From positions 79,111,807-79,175,806 of the forward strand of contig NC_088204.1 of assembly GCF_037126465.1 (NCBI RefSeq): a DNA stretch of 64,000 bases, given 5' to 3'. The notes below the pieces were generated by a model that saw only the letters and a list, made by a program, of their open reading frames with translations, was not told the DNA's origin and searched no databases. Positions 61,401 to 64,000 of the stretch are shown here, one piece after another. The translations under genes and the position numbers were made by a program. The first letter of the stretch is position 1. Each line of letters opens with the position of its first letter. This DNA comes from Ornithodoros turicata. Lineage: Eukaryota > Arthropoda > Arachnida > Ixodida > Argasidae.

Positions 61401-63787
61401 TGAGCTACTTCTCGGCGAGTCGGGTCGTGACGACCACTCTGAACGGACGGACAGTCCTTCGCTCGACGGACTAGACTTTCCGGAGTTGGACCTCGGAGAT
61501 ACAGACTCCGCGGTCGGCTACAGTCGTGGAGAACAGCAACGTTACATCAAGTACGCCGGAACGCGTCCCCCACGTCGCGGTGCAGCACACTCGAGTCGCG
61601 CCCACATCGACCGGACGCGCGACCTGTCGGACTATGGTGGCGCCAGAAGCTCCGCGCTGTCGGATACTTCGGAGGCGCCGTCGCTGGCATCGCATGTGAA
61701 GAATGTCCGTATTCCGTCGCACACGTCTGATCTAGATCAGTACCTGGACGAGCTGTTCAATCCGGTATTGGACGGGAATTTGGATGAAATGAGCGACGCG
61801 AGGTCATTGGCTGCTTCGCTGAAAGGAGAAGACCTGGGATTGGACGACGCGGTGGACATGGCTCAAAGACTCAAAGGCGATGGGAAGCCGGCGGGAAATA
61901 CGACTATGACTGCTAATGTTCCTCAGGTTCGTACAAGGAACCCTTGTTCGGCCCTGACTCAGAGTTGAACTTCTCACCGCCTTGAGGAGAGGACGTGTGA
62001 GACAGGGGATGACCTACTTGACAGGTTATGGCGATGATATAAGCATAATAAAGCCTGCGGTTCTTTTTACAGACCAACGGAGGTCTTCAAGGAGCAAACC
62101 TCAGCATGCTCAACATGGCAAGCCTCAATGCTGGTCTTCTATCTCCTCAGCTGCTTGGCATGGGCCCGGTGCAGAGCCCTACAGGTGTCACTCCGCCTCC
62201 TGCTGGTAGGTCAATGTTTTGCTGTTGCCTCAATATTATAATATGCATTGTCAATAACTACAGTTAGTTATGAGTTGGTTAGTTAGTGATCATGGCAACT
62301 TGTCCTTATTAGTTTTTGTTGTCCAGTTGCCAAGGTGTTCAGGACATATACGTAAATAACATGGCCTTGCTTTCATTGTACAGCGCTGTGCACACTTAAC
62401 AGTAACATGACCTCCGTACAATCGGTGGCCCCAGTAGAAAGTGCGCAAGGGTTCGCCACAATGCAAGTAGTAAACATATAAGTCGAAACCTGACCTTCAT
62501 GTTTGCAACTCACTTTGTCGGGAACCCTTGCGCACTTTCTACTGGGGCCACCGATTGTACGGAGGTCGTGTTACTGTTAAGTGTGCACAGCAGTGACACA
62601 GCACATTGAGTGTCAATGTTAAAAAAGTGTAAGAATAGCGGTATATACGAAAGAAGAAACGGATGTTTATGGCGTTTGCTGGTTGCGAGCAAGTTGCTAC
62701 CACGACTGACCTCATATAGGGAACAATGCAGGCACCTATATTTCAGGACATATGGGTCAGGACTCCATGCTACGTGATGCATTTCAGATGGGTAGCATTT
62801 CCTGCCGAAGAAGTCGCTCCTCTGTCCCGTGCTTAAGAGGTGCATATACTGTAGAACGAAGGTTCTTTAACATACAAGACTTGCTAAATTTTTCTGAATG
62901 CACCCGGCTACCCGGTAGGTTGCATTGACCGGTGATTTTAGTCTGCGAGCAATTGAAGCGGTCATGCACGGGCGACGGACACACACTTGGTGACGCCCTT
63001 GCAGAAAGCAACGGGAAGGTGCAGATATCTTGCTATGGTCCGTCGGTGTAACGCGGAACCGAATTGGTGCTCTAAAACACGTGGCCTCTCATGTCACGTT
63101 TTCTTAGATGAGCCAGCAAGATACCACAAGGAAGGTCAGCGCTGCGACGGCCAGTAGAACAGAGTTACACTGTAAAATCCATGATGCGTTGTTTCCTTGT
63201 GGCCTATGTGGCTGTTTCCGTACAGAACCGGGATTACGGATATCTAGTATCGCCGCGAAGATACGTTTCATGAATTTTTTTCTGCCGAATACTACTGTGT
63301 TCCACTGCTGTAATATCCTCGCCTAATGATCCGGTTTCGAAACCGGATGACCACGCCAGCAGCCTGGCGGCACGGTACATGTTGCCCATGTAGGTAGTCT
63401 TCCACGAATGAAGGAGAACGAATACAGGGAAGGAATACCACAGGGTCGTCCTTGGTGGTTACAGTGGTTTCGCGACGTAAAGACAGGAATTATAATGACC
63501 GAACTATCTGAGCGCGATGTTGCTCTAAAGACACGCGCACAAATGCATCGTCCTTCTCTCGTTTTTCAATCAATCAATCAATCAGCGGGGCATACTGTGT
63601 TATCTTCCCTTTAGACTTCCACCTCGCTATGAACTACAAACTCTCGATCATAAGTTTGGTTGTGTATAATCTGTCCGCGAGAGCAAAGTGTTTATCTCTC
63701 GCCCTGAGCCTGCGAGTTATGGCATCATTACAGGGAACATGGCGAATAGCTCGTCGTCGTACAACCTGCCACTGTACAATGTCTCAG
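36466..63787 (+). CDS. unconventional myosin, class XV-like (MyTH4-FERM tail), 29 coding exons, 3' end outside window
   Basis: An actin-based motor of the MyTH4-FERM group, which moves cargo in filopodia, stereocilia-like and epithelial protrusions. Exons: 36466-36537, 37120-37230, 38105-38193, 38883-38946, 39231-39340, 39406-39480, 40321-40521, 40596-40659, 42086-42199, 42892-43053, 44925-45041, 45569-45627, 45714-45915, 47609-47962, 48788-48945, 52676-52846, 55348-55459, 55687-55862, 55971-56055, 56849-57014, 57580-57815, 57967-58202, 59313-59482, 59571-59643, 60043-60243, 60612-60979, 61070-61926, 62073-62205, 63734-63787. Every junction keeps phase with GT-AG introns, giving about 1,663 residues. 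Order: short Pro-rich start, motor, three IQ motifs, charged helix, MyTH4, FERM-like start, Ser/Pro-rich linker. The ATG at 36466 has a good context (GGGCGATGG) and an upstream in-frame stop. SH3, second MyTH4 and FERM would lie outside. Class XV (as MYO15A or Drosophila Myo10A/Sisyphus) is favoured; VII or XXII are alternatives. Confidence 0.92.
36587..36894 (+). repeat. tRNA-derived SINE (type 3) in myosin intron 1
   Basis: tRNA-like head CTCCGGTGGCGCAGCGGTAA with B box GGTTCGAATCC, then body CTGTGCCGTCTGGGGTTTTT and CGGCACAGTTCCCCTGAAGT, ending in a (TCC)n tail. The target duplication TCTACAGTGAACC is perfect (36568-36580 and 36895-36907). A 5'-truncated copy lies at 52185-52411. Confidence 0.88.
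36899..37072. mobile_element. MITE (CAGTGAACCCTCG), interrupted by the SINE
   Basis: Ends CAGTGAACCCTCGTTATTAT and its inverted counterpart AACGAGGGTTCACTG, with TA on both sides (right TA at 37073-37074). The SINE at 36587 entered within the first bases of this element, so its original left end is at about 36572. TA duplication and short inverted ends suggest Tc1/mariner type. Confidence 0.85.
37406..37881. mobile_element. GGAGTGAC-end MITE, copy 1 (myosin intron 2)
   Basis: Inverted ends GGAGTGA(T)n and ...AAAAAGTCACTCC. The interior closely matches 44348-44805, including GGGTTAAACCCGATT blocks, ATGAAATCCTCAA and TGTCAACACTGTCTATGCCT. A (GA)n tract lies at about 37707-37720. No clear target duplication. 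Confidence 0.78.
38398..38530 (-). repeat. non-LTR-type 3' end (inverted) in myosin intron 3
   Basis: Starts with a (TTTA)n tract (38405-38427), then GGGTACCCATCAACGACCG. It resembles a minus-strand LINE/SINE 3' end with simple tail. No coding sequence. Confidence 0.4.
39785..40135 (+). repeat. ~160-bp tandem repeat in myosin intron 6
   Basis: ATTCGATATAACG recurs at about 39791, 39951 and 40113. Between occurrences the units share GGGACCCCCGTATTA-like, TTCTCGGCAGTA and AATAAGCTA blocks. Related GATATAACG pieces appear at 39700-39710 and 45190. Confidence 0.75.
40681..41152. mobile_element. foldback retroelement insertion with 15-bp TSD and hammerhead-like cores
   Basis: ACATACCTTTAATAG occurs at both ends (40681-40695 and 41138-41152). 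Inside, about 175 bp from 40696 return as a near-perfect inverted copy ending near 41105, leaving a short spacer and a 3' extra piece (CTACCGGTTCGCTGGATTTC). Each arm contains ATGATGA-GGAC...GTCC-GAAA (minus strand 40773-40730; plus strand 41023-41066), the order of a hammerhead core with the first C changed to A. The long target duplication and ribozyme-like arms point to a Penelope-like element; class is inference. Confidence 0.72.
41861..41971. mobile_element. 111-bp palindromic MITE
   Basis: TACCCAAGCAGCACAACAT at the left and its exact complement at the right, with inverted CCAATATTGG repeats between. The whole element can fold into one hairpin. Confidence 0.85.
43286..43568 (+). repeat. 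dispersed repeat R2, copy in myosin intron 10
   Basis: Matches 17671-17969 in the ALG1 gene over its full length in the same orientation, ending CCAAATTGGTGGCGCTGTCG and TGACGTCATTTGTTTACA. Confidence 0.75.
44348..44805. mobile_element. GGAGTGAC-end MITE, copy 2 (myosin intron 10)
   Basis: 458 bp, closely similar to copy 1 and in the same orientation, flanked by the 10-bp direct repeat GTTATCCATA (44338-44347 and 44806-44815). A duplication of this size would suit a Mutator-like element. No transposase frame. Confidence 0.85.
45231..45406. mobile_element. 176-bp MITE (CAGTCAAACTCCTTTA ends)
   Basis: Perfect terminal inverted repeats CAGTCAAACTCCTTTA / TAAAGGAGTTTGACTG with TA on both sides (45229-45230, 45407-45408). 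Internal direct repeats GGTATTTTCGTTAAAAAGG occur twice. Tc1/mariner-type non-autonomous element in myosin intron 11. Confidence 0.9.
46185..46490 (+). pseudogene. LINE ORF2 C-terminal remnant
   Basis: One frame reads [20 protein letters not shown], then [16 protein letters not shown], a stop, [20 protein letters not shown] and a helical tail. The spaced Cys-Cys-His-Cys pattern followed by RF is the usual end of ORF2 in several non-LTR retrotransposon groups (Jockey/I/R1-like). An in-frame TGA follows the last Cys, and nothing of the reverse transcriptase remains. It lies in myosin intron 13. Confidence 0.7.
46748..46975. repeat. SINE (type 2) foldback in myosin intron 13
   Basis: A minus-strand SINE (tail TGAGGCTGGAACACATAGAA, head GACTCGAACCCACATCTTC) is followed by an inverted copy of the tail (CTTCTATGTGTTCCAGCCTC). 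The arms are about 75 bp. Confidence 0.78.
47330..47540 (+). repeat. tRNA-derived SINE (type 2), best-preserved head
   Basis: The head reads TTAGCTTAGCTCAATTGGTA, then CTGGACTGGTAATCCAG, GTGGGTTCGAGTCC and TACAGCTGGCTGAAC. A and B boxes are clear and the anticodon position would read GGT. The acceptor stem does not pair, and the same 5' body (GAGAGTGGTTGGTTTGTCC) precedes other copies, so it is a SINE and not a tRNA gene. It ends about 70 bp before myosin exon 14. Confidence 0.8.
49743..49975. mobile_element. CATCGGC MITE family, inverted copy (myosin intron 15)
   Basis: Begins GCGCTACTCATCGGCCCGG and then follows the complement of 25115-24895, including CGAGAGATGCTTCTTTCTAA and GCTATGGTAGTC. 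Confidence 0.72.
50528..50875 (-). pseudogene. possible Cys-rich protein fragment with frameshift
   Basis: On the minus strand one frame gives [20 protein letters not shown] then YLDACFVCA. At that point the neighbouring frame continues with [17 protein letters not shown], then a [16 protein letters not shown] stretch with a CxH-CxxC look. The switch suggests one frameshift in a once-coding sequence, perhaps a RING-like or transposon-derived protein. It lies within a myosin intron. The family is not recognised and chance cannot be excluded. Confidence 0.28.
51351..51490. mobile_element. 140-bp hAT-like MITE
   Basis: Inverted ends with GGAGCGGATTTGAGGGG on the left and AAATCCGCCCCTG on the right. 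They are flanked by an imperfect 8-bp duplication (GTTGCCTT at 51343-51350, GTTGCCCA at 51491-51498). Confidence 0.7.
52185..52411 (+). repeat. SINE (type 3), 5'-truncated, with (CAC)n tail
   Basis: Starts within the head (GAGACTGGGAGGTACCCGGG, B box GGTTCGAATCC), with body CTGTGCTGTCTGGGGTTTTT and CCGGCACAGTTCCTCTAGAA. A (CAC)n tract at 52381-52411 forms the tail. Confidence 0.82.
54825..54900. repeat. perfect 36-bp inverted repeat with 4-bp loop
   Basis: The left arm 54825-54860 begins GGAATAACACAGCACAGAAG. The right arm 54865-54900 is its exact complement, and the loop is CCAC. It lies in myosin intron 16. Nothing else in the window matches it. Confidence 0.95.
55687..57014 (+). CDS. myosin neck: IQ motifs and charged helix (exons 18-20)
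   Basis: Residues 746-887. Two clear IQ motifs ([14 protein letters not shown] and [13 protein letters not shown]) and a weaker third ([15 protein letters not shown]) should bind calmodulin or light chains. Exon 20 adds a single-helix-like Arg/Glu/Ala-rich stretch ([20 protein letters not shown]), then a conserved lead-in to the tail ([15 protein letters not shown]). Confidence 0.88.
57580..60243 (+). CDS. first MyTH4 domain and FERM-like start (exons 21-25)
   Basis: Residues about 888-1193. After a Ser/Pro linker the MyTH4 core appears: [20 protein letters not shown], then [15 protein letters not shown], then [18 protein letters not shown] and [16 protein letters not shown]. The following exons ([29 protein letters not shown], the [20 protein letters not shown] block) look like the MyTH4 end and FERM F1 lobe found after the first MyTH4 in class XV tails. 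MyTH4-FERM modules bind microtubules or cargo. Confidence 0.85.
60605..60618 (+). promoter_or_regulatory. NAGNAG tandem acceptor at myosin exon 26
   Basis: CGTAGTAGTTTCG offers two acceptors three bases apart (exon start 60612 or 60615). Both keep the frame, adding or omitting one residue. Confidence 0.6.
60612..63787 (+). CDS. Ser/Pro-rich low-complexity tail linker (exons 26-29)
   Basis: Residues from about 1194 to the window end. It is enriched in Ser, Pro, Arg and Asp with no folded domain visible. Two similar short motifs, [11 protein letters not shown] and [11 protein letters not shown], occur about 55 residues apart and may be short linear binding motifs. Exon 27 is by far the longest (857 bp). 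Exon 28 is rich in Leu, Met and Asn ([20 protein letters not shown]). Exon 29 is short (54 bp) and its phase-1 donor leads out of the window. Confidence 0.75.
62385..62591. repeat. 70-bp-arm foldback in myosin intron 28
   Basis: 62385-62454 and 62522-62591 are inverted copies with one difference (a G-U pair if transcribed) around a 67-bp spacer. Arms begin GCTGTGCACACTTAACAGTA. Probably a foldback MITE; no clear target duplication. Confidence 0.9.
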
Positions 63788-64000
63788 GTGAGAAGACCCT
63801 GGTGGAGGGTTGGTGTCGGACGCACATGGTGGCGGTTGTGGTGCTCTTTCGCTTGCTCTGCACTGTAGCACCTGTTTTTTTATGGAAGAAGCAAAGCATG
63901 CGGGATGCACAGATGTAGTGACCAGGTGCGAAGACAGGTCTTGTAGCACGTGGTGTTGAGGTGACGATCTTGGTAGCATTGAGGTGATTGACGTTAGATC

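Noticed and set aside
1..64000. CRISPR arrays, bacterial operons, endogenous viral genes
   Set aside because: No regularly spaced repeats of CRISPR type, no bacterial gene layout, and no viral polymerase, capsid or envelope-like frame was seen.

Overview
The window is animal nuclear DNA. Its genes are split by GT-AG introns, there are three U1 snRNA genes, and it is dense with small transposons and tRNA-derived SINEs. The protein sequences and repeat types suggest an arthropod, most likely a tick or other chelicerate. That placement is inference; no mitochondrial or ribosomal marker is present.

Layout. (1) 1-12,060: three same-strand U1 snRNA genes (252-415, 4963-5126, 11875-12038), each with about 250 bp of shared 5' flank. 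Between them lie a single-exon coiled-coil protein gene on the minus strand (2523-3083), a doubtful pair of exons (3540-4241) and many repeats. (2) 7,085-16,160: three same-strand copies of a roughly 1 kb composite repeat that carries a built-in minus-strand tRNA-like head, plus a truncated copy. (3) 16,624-29,661: a complete 12-exon ALG1 gene (447 aa), the ER mannosyltransferase that adds the first mannose in dolichol-linked oligosaccharide synthesis. Its introns hold two hAT-like elements with perfect 8-bp target duplications, and a tandem array that repeats a 3' splice site. (4) 29,723-36,465: intergenic DNA with simple repeats and no convincing gene. (5) 36,466 to past the window end: a large unconventional myosin with MyTH4/FERM tail, best matched to class XV. 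I traced 29 coding exons in one continuous frame (about 1,663 residues): motor, IQ neck, MyTH4, FERM-like start, then a long Ser/Pro-rich linker. The gene continues beyond the window.

ALG1 (glycosylation) and the myosin (actin-based transport in cell protrusions) have no evident functional link; they are simply neighbours in the same orientation. All exon borders were placed by eye from splice signals, reading-frame continuity and family resemblance, without transcript support.

The less expected content is in the repeats: a 15-bp-TSD foldback insertion with two hammerhead-ribozyme-like cores in opposite orientation, a perfect 36-bp-arm hairpin and a 70-bp-arm foldback in myosin introns, a SINE inserted into the end of a MITE with both target duplications readable, and U1 genes whose sequence differences keep stem II paired.
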